DNA of 37,154 bases from Kitasatospora phosalacinea. GTDB lineage: Bacteria; Actinomycetota; Actinomycetes; Streptomycetales; Streptomycetaceae. The position numbers were made by a program, and so were the translations under genes. The DNA is taken from contig NZ_JNWZ01000069.1 in the NCBI RefSeq assembly GCF_000716545.1, forward strand, positions 1 to 37,154. Direction: 5' to 3'. Shown piece by piece: positions 24,908-32,154 of this stretch. The notes under the pieces are model-generated. The model was given only the letters and a program-made list of their open reading frames with translations, was not told where the DNA came from and ran no database searches. Position 1 is the stretch's first letter. Each line of letters opens with the position of its first letter.

Positions 24908-25368
24908 TGTCCACTCTCACCGTGTCGTTCTCCGACCTGTCGAAGAACTCGAAGCGCGTCGCGGACACCGTCGAGCAGGCGCAGCGCGTCCACGTCACCC
25001 GTCGTGATGGCGAGGACCTGTACCTCACCACCGAACGTCACGACCGTCAGCGCGAGGAGACCGCGGATGTCACCGCGCGCCTGTTCGCAGCCCTGATCAC
25101 CAGCGACGAGGGTGTGCGCGCGGTCCTCCTCGCCCTTCCCGAGGTCTTCCCCTGGACCCGGCACCTGTCGGCCGAGGAGGTGCGCGAGTTCGTCGTCGAC
25201 CTCGTGAACGCCACCCGCGATGTGGTGGAGTTGGACGTCCACGCCAACCTGCACCGTGTGATCGTCGAGTGGCGGGCAACCGCGAGGATCCTGGCGGACC
25301 CCGAACTGAGCGCCCGGCTCACCGAACCGCTCCCCGGCGATGACCACGGCGAGGTGCCCGCCCCATGA
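24907..25368 (+). CDS. Phd/YefM-type antitoxin
   Basis: A 153-residue protein. The N-terminal 55 residues (MSTLTVSFSDLSKNSKRVADTVEQAQRVHVTRRDGEDLYLTT) match the Phd/YefM fold, which binds the operator as a dimer. The longer C-terminal part (LSAEEVREFVVDLVNATRDVVELDVHANLHRVIVEWRATARILADPEL) would wrap and neutralise the toxin; such long versions occur in streptomycetes. The stop overlaps the toxin ATG by four bases (ATGA), so the two are coupled. It lies between tRNA-Ser scars A and B. Confidence 0.85.
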   Translation: MSTLTVSFSDLSKNSKRVADTVEQAQRVHVTRRDGEDLYLTTERHDRQREETADVTARLFAALITSDEGVRAVLLALPEVFPWTRHLSAEEVREFVVDLVNATRDVVELDVHANLHRVIVEWRATARILADPELSARLTEPLPGDDHGEVPAP

Positions 25369-26342
25369 GCCCCAAGCGCGGAGACGACGTCCCACCGCCA
25401 CCGGTCGGCGACGAGTGGCGACTGCGCCTCGCCACCAACGAAGCAGCCAAGGGATGGGGCGACCTCTGCACGGAGGCGCCGGGGAACACTCGGCGCTGCT
25501 TCGAGGCCCTCCGCACCAATCCCCTGTCCGCGGGTGACCCCGGTCGGCAGCACCGGCTCCGAGGCCGCCTCGCCACCCGCGCCCTCGGAGGGGACGAGCT
25601 ACCGCAGTGGGAGTACGAGGTGACCACCGGCGGGCGCGTGCGCTACCTCGTCGACGAGCCGGGCCGGACCGTCCACCTCGTCCACGCCTCGCCCCGGCAT
25701 CCCAAAGACACGGACAGCTGGCCGGCAGCGGAGCGGATCGATCCGGCTCCGGGCGATAGGCGGCGTGGTCTCAGTTCTGGTCTCATTCACCCCCGTCCAA
25801 TCAGGTTCAGCCGCCGCCAGCTGTGCGCTCCGCCGCAGGTCAGGACGGGGGCGAACCCCCAGCGGACGGTGCTGAGGAGAATGGGAAAGCGCGTCGGGGG
25901 CAACCCCTCACGAGTTCGAATCCCGTGTCCTCCGCCTCCGCCCGACGGGGCGGGCGGGGCCGACCACCGATTCCTCGGACTTCTCGGACCCGTCGCGGCT
26001 CGCGCGCGGGCGCGTGCGGGCGCGTGCGGAGTTGTGGGCACGACGGCCAGGGCGGCGAAGAGCCGCGGTCAGTGCGAGCGGCCACGGCATCGGCGGTCCG
26101 CTCGGTCGGTCATCACGGGGGCCCGTCGTGAGGTGAGCGGCCGGGCGGCCCTCCGGGACCGCCCGGCCGGCGTCGTGGGCGGTGACGGTGTGGTGGCCGT
26201 GCACGCGCCCGAGACCGACGGGCCCGGCGTCGTGTCGGGCCCGTCGGTCGTTCTGCTCCACGGAACGTCCTCGGCGAGGTTCAGCGGCACAGGGCGGTGT
26301 CCACGGCGCGTTCGAGGTTCCTCCGGTCCGCCTCGTCGGTGA
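25365..26342 (+). CDS. RelE/ParE-type toxin with stop lost, reading through tRNA scar
   Basis: Residues 1-117 look like the actinobacterial RelE/ParE-like toxins paired with long Phd antitoxins: DEWRLRLATNEAAKGWGDLC, GRQHRLRGRLATRAL, PQWEYEVTTGGRVRYLVDEPGRTVHLVHAS and the end HPKDTD. Relatives stop within a few residues of HPKxTx. Here the frame continues for about 208 more codons of low-complexity Arg/Pro sequence through tRNA-Ser scar B (25882-25936) to 26342, where it overlaps the convergent hydrolase gene. Codon 119 is TGG (25719-25721), one base from TGA. RelE relatives cleave ribosome-bound mRNA; whether this extended form is active is unknown. Confidence 0.65.
   Translation: MSPKRGDDVPPPPVGDEWRLRLATNEAAKGWGDLCTEAPGNTRRCFEALRTNPLSAGDPGRQHRLRGRLATRALGGDELPQWEYEVTTGGRVRYLVDEPGRTVHLVHASPRHPKDTDSWPAAERIDPAPGDRRRGLSSGLIHPRPIRFSRRQLCAPPQVRTGANPQRTVLRRMGKRVGGNPSRVRIPCPPPPPDGAGGADHRFLGLLGPVAARARARAGACGVVGTTARAAKSRGQCERPRHRRSARSVITGARREVSGRAALRDRPAGVVGGDGVVAVHAPETDGPGVVSGPSVVLLHGTSSARFSGTGRCPRRVRGSSGPPRR
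25882..25936 (+). repeat. tRNA-Ser 3'-half scar B (candidate att site)
   Basis: Fifty of 55 bases equal tRNA-Ser positions 22943-22997, without gaps, same orientation. The match starts exactly at the first base of the anticodon loop and runs through variable arm, T-arm and acceptor end. A CCGCCC/GGGCGG hairpin follows, like a tRNA terminator. The anticodon loop is a standard crossover site for tyrosine integrases. Confidence 0.85.
25937..26280. other. Region between tRNA scar B and serine hydrolase 1
   Basis: No independent gene seen; only the toxin's read-through frame crosses it. It holds hairpins: CGGCCGGGCGG (26138-26148) with CCGCCCGGCCG (26159-26169), and the terminator at 26215-26247. 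A GCGCGTGCGGGCGCGTGCGG-like direct repeat lies near 26007. Confidence 0.5.
26215..26247 (-). terminator. Terminator of serine hydrolase 1
   Basis: Twelve perfect pairs, CCGACGGGCCCG (26215-26226) with CGGGCCCGTCGG (26236-26247), loop of nine, about 34 bases past the hydrolase stop. Confidence 0.65.
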
Positions 26343-27423
26343 GCTGCACGGTGACCGCGACGTTGGCGGCGCGGCCGTCGTCGGTGACGCCGCCCCGGGT
26401 CTCGTACCCCGGGAAGCTGCCGCCGTGGCCCCAGGAGAGACCGCCGCACGGCAGCGGCCGGCTGACGAGTCCGAGTCCGTAGCGGGCGCCGGGGCCGAAC
26501 GTCGCTTCGGCGGGGACGGTGGAGCGCATCTGGGTGAGCTGGGCCGGGGGCAGGAGGCGGCCGGCCAGGAGTGCGCCGAGGAAGCGGTTGAGGTCGGAGC
26601 CGGTGGAGACCATCTGGCCTGCCGCCCAGCCCCAGGAGGGGTCGATCTCCGTGACGTCGCGAAGCGGCGCGTCCGCCGATTCCCGGTAGTAGCCGTGGGG
26701 GTGGGGTTCCCGGATGCTCGCGTCACCGGGGGCGGGGAAATAGGTGTGGCGCAACCCGGCGGGTCGGACGACGCGCCGGTCGATCTCCTCGGCCAGGGGG
26801 CGGCCGGTGACCTCCTGGACGAGTAGGCCGGCGAGCACGTAGTTGGTGTTGCTGTACTTCCAACTCGTCCCGGGGGCGAAGTCGGCCGGGTGCCGGAGGG
26901 CTGTGGCGAGTAGTTCGCGGGGGGCGTAGTACCGGACGTCGTCCCCGAGGTAGTCGCTGTAGTCGGGGAGTCCGCTGGTCTGCTGGAGGAGCCGGCGGAC
27001 GGTGATGCGGCGCCCGTCGATCCCCTCCCCGCGGACGAGGCCGGGCAGGTAGGTGTCGACGGAGGCGTCCAGGTCCACCCTCCGCTCCGCGACGAGCTGG
27101 AGGACGACGACCGCGACGAAGGTCTTGGTGTTGCTGCCGATCCGCACCTGCCCGTCGACGGGCACCGGTGCGCCGGTGGCCAGGTCCCCGACTCCTGCGG
27201 TGTAGGTGCGGGTGCGGCCGTTCCGGTCCCGGACGCTCGCCAGCGCGGCGGGCGTCCCGACGTCGCGCACCAGCGCGTCCAGGCTCCGCTGGACGGAATC
27301 CGGCCTGGCGGCGGCGGCCTGGGGCGCCGACAGGAATCCCGGCGTCACGACGCCGATGGCCAGCGCGGCTGCGGCCGACAGGGCCCGTCGCCGCCGAAGT
27401 CCTTGCCGTGTCCGTTCACGCAT
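26281..27423 (-). CDS. Exported serine hydrolase 1 (D-Ala-D-Ala carboxypeptidase / class C beta-lactamase fold)
   Basis: A 380-residue secreted protein with an Arg-rich n-region and Ala-rich signal peptide (cleavage near AAAARP, about 37-40). Penicillin-binding motifs: S97-x-x-K100 in GSNTKTF, Y190-S-N192 in KYSNTNY, and HGG in WGHGGSFPGYETRGG. It resembles the streptomycete R61-type carboxypeptidases and esterase/beta-lactamase homologues (S12). It is paralogous to the next gene, sharing LASVRDRNGRTRTYTAGVGD and YLPGLVRGEGIDGRRITVR. ATG 27423; the bases before both paralogues' starts are also conserved (GGAGTTGAC). It lies in the segment between tRNA scars B and C. Confidence 0.9.
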   Translation of the reverse strand: MRERTRQGLRRRRALSAAAALAIGVVTPGFLSAPQAAAARPDSVQRSLDALVRDVGTPAALASVRDRNGRTRTYTAGVGDLATGAPVPVDGQVRIGSNTKTFVAVVVLQLVAERRVDLDASVDTYLPGLVRGEGIDGRRITVRRLLQQTSGLPDYSDYLGDDVRYYAPRELLATALRHPADFAPGTSWKYSNTNYVLAGLLVQEVTGRPLAEEIDRRVVRPAGLRHTYFPAPGDASIREPHPHGYYRESADAPLRDVTEIDPSWGWAAGQMVSTGSDLNRFLGALLAGRLLPPAQLTQMRSTVPAEATFGPGARYGLGLVSRPLPCGGLSWGHGGSFPGYETRGGVTDDGRAANVAVTVQLTDEADRRNLERAVDTALCR

Positions 27424-27495
27424 GAGTCAACTCCCGGTGAATCGCTGGATCTTCGTTCGGACCGCCCGGGCCGGGCCGGGGCGGGGCGGCGTGCC

Positions 27496-28713
27496 TCAGC
27501 CGCACAGGGCCCTGTCCACGGCGTCCTTCACGTGCTGCGCGGCCGCCTCGTCCGTCGGGATGGTGGTGACCGCGACGTTGGCGGCGCGGCCGTCGTCGGT
27601 GACACCGCCCCGGGTCTCGTACCCCACGATGTCGCCGCCGTGGCCCCAGTAGACGCCGCCGCAGGACAGCGGCCTGCTCGTGAGCCCCAGCCCGTAGCGG
27701 AGGCCCGAGGTCCCGGCGGGGACGGTGGTGCGCATCTCGGCGAGCTGGGCCGCCGGGAGGAGGCGTCCGGCGAGGAGCGCGGTGAAGAAGCTGTTGAGGT
27801 CGGAGTTGGTGGAGATCAACTGACCTGCGGCCCAGCCTGCGGAGGGGTCCAGCTCCGTGAAGTCGCGCAGCGGTCCGTCCACCGGGTTGCGGTGGTAGCC
27901 CTGGGGGTGCGGCTCTCGGACGGTCGTCTCGCCGGGGGCGGGGAAGTAGGTGTGGCGCAGCCCGACGCGCTCGATGATGCGCCGGTCCATCTCCTCGGCG
28001 AGGGGGCGGCCGGTGACCTTCTGGACGATCAGTCCGGCCAGGACGTAGTTGGTGTTGCTGTAGCCCCACTTCTCCCCCGGAGCCGCGTCGGCCTCGTACC
28101 GGAGGGCGATGTCGAGCAGCTCGCGGGGCTCGAAGTACCGGTTCCTGATCTCGTCGTCGTCGAGGTGGATGCCGTAGTCGGGGAGTCCGCTGGTGTGCTG
28201 GAGGAGCTGGCGGACGGTGATGCGGCGCCCGTCGATCCCCTCCCCGCGGACGAGGCCGGGCAGGTAGGTGTCGACGGTGGCGTCGAGGCCGATCTTCCCT
28301 TCGCCGACCAGTTGCAGGACCACGACCGCCGTGAACGCCTTGGTGTTGCTGCCGATCCGCACCTGGCCGTCCCCGGGCACCTTCGCGCCGGTGGTCAGGT
28401 CGCCGACTCCTGCGGTGTAGGTGCGGGTGCGGCCGTTCCGGTCCCGGACGCTCGCCAGGGCGGCGGGCATCCCGTCGTCGCGCACCAGCGCGTCCAGGGC
28501 CTGCTGGACGGCGTCCGGCCTGGCGGCGGAGGCGGCGGAACCGGAGGCGGCGGAGGCGGCGGAACCGGAGGCGGCGGAGGCGGCGGGCGGGGCGAGGGCG
28601 CCCAGCGCCATGACGCCGACGGCCACCGCGGCGGCGGCCGTCACGGCTCGTCGCCGCCCGCCGCCCCGCTGCCGGGTCGAGGAACGAAGGCCCTGCCGGG
28701 TCTGAGTGCGCAT
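27496..28713 (-). CDS. Exported serine hydrolase 2 (S12 family, tandem paralogue)
   Basis: A 405-residue secreted hydrolase with the same motifs: S122-x-x-K125 (GSNTKAF), YSN in GYSNTNY, HGG in WGHGGDIVGYETRGG. It differs from paralogue 1 by an inserted Ala/Ser/Gly repeat after the signal peptide (two copies of AASGSAAS, about residues 47-64), probably a cell-wall-spanning tether or a slippage product. The genes lie head to tail, 72 bases apart, and the leader sequence is duplicated too (GGAGTTGAC before both starts), so this is a segmental tandem duplication. Likely acts on peptidoglycan stem peptides or beta-lactams. A two-component system is divergent from it. Confidence 0.9.
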   Translation of the reverse strand: MRTQTRQGLRSSTRQRGGGRRRAVTAAAAVAVGVMALGALAPPAASAASGSAASAASGSAASAARPDAVQQALDALVRDDGMPAALASVRDRNGRTRTYTAGVGDLTTGAKVPGDGQVRIGSNTKAFTAVVVLQLVGEGKIGLDATVDTYLPGLVRGEGIDGRRITVRQLLQHTSGLPDYGIHLDDDEIRNRYFEPRELLDIALRYEADAAPGEKWGYSNTNYVLAGLIVQKVTGRPLAEEMDRRIIERVGLRHTYFPAPGETTVREPHPQGYHRNPVDGPLRDFTELDPSAGWAAGQLISTNSDLNSFFTALLAGRLLPAAQLAEMRTTVPAGTSGLRYGLGLTSRPLSCGGVYWGHGGDIVGYETRGGVTDDGRAANVAVTTIPTDEAAAQHVKDAVDRALCG

Positions 28714-28801
28714 CGGTCAACTCCTGGGGAATCGTTCGGTCTGGGCACGATCCTGGTTTCCGGGGCCCCGTGGCCGCATCGCGGGAAGGCGGGAGAAATC
28801 G

Positions 28802-28819
28802 CTCCCCCGATCGGGGGAG
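28802..28819. promoter_or_regulatory. 18-bp perfect palindrome between hydrolase 2 and sensor kinase
   Basis: CTCCCCCGA is followed directly by TCGGGGGAG. It lies 35 bases before the kinase ATG and 89 bases from the divergent hydrolase start. A natural candidate binding site for the LuxR-type response regulator, which binds DNA as a dimer. Confidence 0.5.
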
Positions 28820-28853
28820 GCTGCCGGTGGGCCGCCCGGCGATACTGGCGGCC

Positions 28854-30089
28854 ATGATCAGGGGAATCCGGCCGCTGCTGCGCGGCTCCACGTATTCGGG
28901 TGTGCTGTTCGCCTACTGCGGAGCGCTGGCGAGCCTTCCGCTGCTGCCCCTCGCCCTGTTGCCGGCGCTGTCGTGGCGGTCCGCTCCCGAGAGCGTGCAG
29001 GTCGTCCTGGTCCTGCTGGTCTGGGCGGTGCTGGTCGGCGCGGTCGGACTGGCGCGTCCCGTACGGCGGGCACTGGTCGTGTCCGCCCGCCGGTTGCTGC
29101 GGGTGCCGCTGCCGAATCCGGTGGCCGGTCGCCGTCCCTCCGGTTCACTCGGCCTCGACCGCTGGCGGACCCCGATCTGGCTGGTGCTGCACGTGGCCGT
29201 CGGGTGGACGGGGGCGCTGGCGAGCGGGGTGCTGTTCATCATGGGCCTCTCCCTGCCCGGGCATTGGCTCGGCGGCGAGGCGCGGGCGAGTCTGTTCGGC
29301 ACGTCGGTCCGGGTGACGGGCGGGTGGAGCTGGGTGGTGGCGGCCGTGTGCGTCCTGCTGGCGGTGACCGTCTGCGTACTGGTGGCGAAGGCCCTCCGGT
29401 GGTCGGCGCCACGGCTGTTGGGCCCGTCGGCGGCCGAACGGCTCGCGCTGGCTGCCGAGCGGGAGCTGCTGCTGGCCGAACGCAACCGGATCGCTCACGA
29501 GTTGCACGACTCGATCGGGCACACGCTGACGGCGGCCACCGTCCAGGCGGCGGTGGCGGGCGAGTTGCTCTCCGCCGACCCGGCGGCGGCGCGGGCTGCC
29601 CTGCGCAGCATCGAGGAGTCGGCCCGGGCCGCGCTGGAGGACCTGGACTACGTGCTCGGAGTGCTGCGCGAGGAACGGTCGGGGACGGCGCCGACCCGGA
29701 CCCTGACCGACCTCCCCGAGCTGCTGGACCGTCTGCGGCACGCGGGGGCGGTGGTGGAACCGGCCCTGTCGGGCGAGCTGGCGCAGGTGCAGGGGACGCT
29801 CTCCCGGGCGGCGTACCGGATCCTCCAGGAGGGGCTGACGAACGCGCTGCGCCACGGGACAGGCGGCCCGATCGAGGTCCGGGTGGTGGCCGCGCCGGAC
29901 GGACTGGACCTCACCGTGGTCAACCGGACCGGGGCACGGACGGGCCCGGGTGCCTTCCCGACCTCCGGCCGCGGTCTGCCCGGACTGGACGAGCGCGTCC
30001 GGCTGCTGCACGGCGAGTTCCAGGCCGGCCCGGACGGGACGCAGCACTGGCGGCTGGCCGTCCGGCTGCCGGTACGGGTCTCGGCGTGA
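28854..30089 (+). CDS. Sensor histidine kinase (DesK/NarL-type)
   Basis: A 411-residue membrane kinase with hydrophobic segments at about 14-38, 48-67, 107-133 and 158-178, almost no extracellular domain, then HisKA_3 with the phospho-acceptor H218 in AERNRIAHELHDSIGHTL and an HATPase with N-box RILQEGLTNALRHG and GRGLPGLDERVRLL. Kinases with such short loops often sense membrane or lipid-linked signals. ATG 28854 is chosen since MIRGIRPLLRGSTYSG leads into the first helix. Its TGA overlaps the regulator's GTG (GTGA). The divergent exported hydrolases are plausible targets. Confidence 0.92.
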   Translation: MIRGIRPLLRGSTYSGVLFAYCGALASLPLLPLALLPALSWRSAPESVQVVLVLLVWAVLVGAVGLARPVRRALVVSARRLLRVPLPNPVAGRRPSGSLGLDRWRTPIWLVLHVAVGWTGALASGVLFIMGLSLPGHWLGGEARASLFGTSVRVTGGWSWVVAAVCVLLAVTVCVLVAKALRWSAPRLLGPSAAERLALAAERELLLAERNRIAHELHDSIGHTLTAATVQAAVAGELLSADPAAARAALRSIEESARAALEDLDYVLGVLREERSGTAPTRTLTDLPELLDRLRHAGAVVEPALSGELAQVQGTLSRAAYRILQEGLTNALRHGTGGPIEVRVVAAPDGLDLTVVNRTGARTGPGAFPTSGRGLPGLDERVRLLHGEFQAGPDGTQHWRLAVRLPVRVSA

Positions 30090-30793
30090 GTGGACCCGAC
30101 GCGGGCGGAGGCCCGGCCCTCCCCGCCGTCGCCGGTCCCGCCCTCACCCTCCTGATCGCGGACGACGACGAGGTGACCCGCAGCGGCCTGCGCGTGCTGC
30201 TCGCCGCACAGCCGGGGATCACGGTGGTCGGGGAGGCCGCCGACGGCGTCGAGGCGGTCGAACGGGCGCGGACCCTGCGGCCGGACGTGGTCTTGATGGA
30301 CGTCCGGATGCCGCGTCGCAACGGCATCGAGGCCACCCGCCAACTGTTGGCCGAAGCGGCCGACCCGCCGAAGGTCGTGATGATCACCACCTTCGAGAAC
30401 GACGGCTACGTCACCGCCGCCCTCAGCGCGGGTGCCAGCGGCTTCGTCCTCAAGCGCCTCCCGGTCCGCCGGATCGCCGAGGCGGTCCGGGTGGTGGCGG
30501 CGGGCGAAGCGGTCCTCTTTCCGGCCGCGCTGGGCCGCATGGTCACCGCCCGCCCGCTGGGCTCCGCCGAGGCCCTGCCGCGGGCCGCCCTGACCGGCCG
30601 GGAGGAGGAGGTGCTGCGCCTGATGGCCACCGGGCTCTCCAATCCGGAGATCGCGGAGTCCCTCACGGTGAGCCTGGAGACGGTCAAGACCCACGTCGGG
30701 AACGTGCTGACCAAGCTCAGCGCGCAGAACCGGACCCACGCCGTGGTGATCGCGTACGAGTCCGGCCTGGTGGTCCCGGGCTTCGCCGACTGA
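30086..30793 (+). CDS. LuxR/NarL family response regulator
   Basis: A 235-residue regulator: receiver domain (about 20-140) with LIADDDEVTRSGL, phospho-acceptor D72 in VVLMDVRMP, switch T in MITTFENDGYV and K in FVLKRLPVRRI; then LuxR helix-turn-helix (about 170-230) with LTGREEEVLRLMATGLSNPEIAESLTVSLETVKTHVGNVLTKL. The GTG at 30086 overlaps the kinase stop. A Gly/Pro-rich N-terminal extension of about 20 residues is slightly unusual. The gene ends 20 bases before tRNA-Ser scar C. Confidence 0.93.
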   Translation: MSGPDAGGGPALPAVAGPALTLLIADDDEVTRSGLRVLLAAQPGITVVGEAADGVEAVERARTLRPDVVLMDVRMPRRNGIEATRQLLAEAADPPKVVMITTFENDGYVTAALSAGASGFVLKRLPVRRIAEAVRVVAAGEAVLFPAALGRMVTARPLGSAEALPRAALTGREEEVLRLMATGLSNPEIAESLTVSLETVKTHVGNVLTKLSAQNRTHAVVIAYESGLVVPGFAD

Positions 30794-30812
30794 CCGTTCC
30801 GGACGGCGCCCG

Positions 30813-30859
30813 GCGTGTCGGGGGCAGCCCCTCACGAGGTCGAATCCCGGGTCCTCCGC
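30813..30859 (+). repeat. tRNA-Ser 3'-half scar C (candidate distal att site)
   Basis: Forty-one of 47 bases equal tRNA-Ser positions 22950-22996 without gaps, same orientation, starting at the 3' side of the anticodon stem. GAAGGCCCC and a hairpin follow (30883-30920), echoing the GAAGGCCC hairpin after the intact tRNA. It marks the far end of the accessory region. Confidence 0.8.
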
Positions 30860-30882
30860 ACCCGCCCGCCAGGGCGGATGAA

Positions 30883-30920
30883 GGCCCCCTCCCGCCGTTG
30901 CGGGAGCCGGCCAAGGGGCC
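30883..30920. terminator. Hairpin after tRNA scar C
   Basis: CTCCCGC (30889-30895) pairs with GCGGGAG (30900-30906), loop CGTT. An outer GGCCCC/GGGGCC stem closes across an eight-base bulge. It can end the two-component transcript and the convergent padR transcript. Confidence 0.55.
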
Positions 30921-30995
30921 GACGGGGGAGCCGACGGGCCGCCGGCTCCGGTCCGGGAAGCGACCACCCGAACGAGGGCGGGGCTGCGAGCAGCA

Positions 30996-31508
30996 CTACG
31001 GGAGCCGGCCGACCGCCCACTCGGCCCACTCGCGGCGCATCGCGTTGAACCGCAGGCCGTACTCCAGGGCGATCCTGCCGTAGACGGACAGCCGGTCACC
31101 GCCCCAGTCGATGGCGTCGTCGAGCCCGCGCAGCTGCTCGCCGGCCTGCTCGGACATCTCGATCAGTCCGACGAGATAGTCGCGCGCCTGCTCGGGGGTG
31201 AGCACGCCGAGGAAGAACACCCGTAGCAGGACGTCGCTGCGGGTGTTCCGCTGCGGCTTCGTCTCGGTCAGCCAGTGCTGCAGCTCGCCCAGACCCGCGT
31301 GGGTGAGGGTGTACTCCTTCCGGCCGCGCGGGCCCTCCGCCGTGACGCTGATCAGTCCGGCGTCGGCGAGCTTGGACAGCTCGGTGTAGATCTGGCTCTG
31401 CGTGGCCGGCCAGACGTCGGCCAACGCGGTGTCGAAGCTCTTGAGCAGGTCGTATCCGCTGGCCGGGCGCTCGGACAGCAGTCCGAGCAGGGCGTGTCGA
31501 AGGCTCAT
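30996..31508 (-). CDS. PadR family transcriptional regulator
   Basis: A 170-residue regulator: winged helix (about 1-80) MSLRHALLGLLSERPASGYDLLKSFDTALADVWPATQSQIYTELSKLADAGLI with the wing EGPRGRKEYTLTHAGLGEL, then a helical dimerisation domain (about 90-165) typical of the VirR-type subgroup. It is divergent from a membrane-protein gene, 91 bases apart, across an inverted-repeat-rich, A/T-rich promoter region. PadR proteins usually repress the adjacent membrane or efflux gene and respond to small aromatic or drug-like ligands. Confidence 0.93.
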   Translation of the reverse strand: MSLRHALLGLLSERPASGYDLLKSFDTALADVWPATQSQIYTELSKLADAGLISVTAEGPRGRKEYTLTHAGLGELQHWLTETKPQRNTRSDVLLRVFFLGVLTPEQARDYLVGLIEMSEQAGEQLRGLDDAIDWGGDRLSVYGRIALEYGLRFNAMRREWAEWAVGRLP

Positions 31509-31517
31509 GCGGCCATC

Positions 31518-31585
31518 CTACATTCCAGTATTGACATGTCGATAGCGCAATATGTAAGTTCAGACCTGTCAGAAGTGGAATGTAG
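31518..31585. promoter_or_regulatory. PadR operator region and divergent promoter
   Basis: CTACATTCCA (31518-31527) and TGGAATGTAG (31576-31585) are perfect inverted copies 48 bases apart. Between them lie the palindrome GACATGTC (31533-31540) and a plus-strand promoter TTGACA (31531-31536), 18 bases, TAAGTT (31555-31560). The two outer arms could each bind a PadR dimer half-site and form a loop, or be two separate operators. Confidence 0.5.
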
Positions 31586-31599
31586 AGGGGGACTTCCGA

Positions 31600-32154
31600 A
31601 TGTCGTACGTGCGCACCTTCCTTCCGTGGATCGTCTTCGCGGTGCTTCCGTCCGGGCAGTGGCAGTGGGCAGCACTGGCCGCCCTGGTGGTGGCGGTGGG
31701 GCTGGTCGTCCAGCAGCGCACGGCCGGGGTGGGCTTCGACGCGCTGATCATCGAGCTGGGCTCGGCGGCCTTCTTCGCGGTCCTGGCGGCGATCGCCTTC
31801 GCCGACCCGGACTCGGGCGTGCACGAGTACTCGGCGGCCCTGTCCTCGGCCGTGCTGGCGCTCGTCGCCGGCGTCTCCCTGCTCATCGGCAAGCCGTTCA
31901 CCCTGGGCATCGCCAAGCGCAGCACGCCCCGCGAGGTCTGGGGGCTCAAGCCGTTCGTCCGGACCAACGTCGTCATCACCGCCGTGTGGACCGCGGCCTT
32001 CGCCGTGACGGCCGCCGCACTCGCGGTCATCGCTCGCGCCGGCAACGCCCACTCGACGCCCGCCGCGATCGTCCAGGTCGCCGGCTTCGCCCTCCCGATG
32101 CTGTTCACCGTCCGCTACGTCGCCGCCGTCCAGGCCAAGGCCGGGCTCCGGTGA
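31600..32154 (+). CDS. Multi-pass membrane protein, PadR-divergent
   Basis: A 184-residue integral membrane protein with about six hydrophobic segments (roughly 7-18, 22-37, 46-67, 78-97, 121-146, 155-175). A notable cytosolic loop reads IGKPFTLGIAKRSTPREVWGLKPFVRTN. The IGKPFT-x-x-YA-like signature and W..FxxxN recall a family of intracellular-septation-like membrane proteins in actinobacteria, but I cannot name it firmly. ATG preceded by AGAGGGGGA. The divergent PadR regulator probably represses it. Confidence 0.75.
   Translation: MSYVRTFLPWIVFAVLPSGQWQWAALAALVVAVGLVVQQRTAGVGFDALIIELGSAAFFAVLAAIAFADPDSGVHEYSAALSSAVLALVAGVSLLIGKPFTLGIAKRSTPREVWGLKPFVRTNVVITAVWTAAFAVTAAALAVIARAGNAHSTPAAIVQVAGFALPMLFTVRYVAAVQAKAGLR

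Noticed and set aside
22911..30860. A complete integrative element with integrase or excisionase between the tRNA copies
   Set aside because: No tyrosine or serine recombinase, excisionase, Rep or Tra-like frame found on either strand; only cargo and scars remain.
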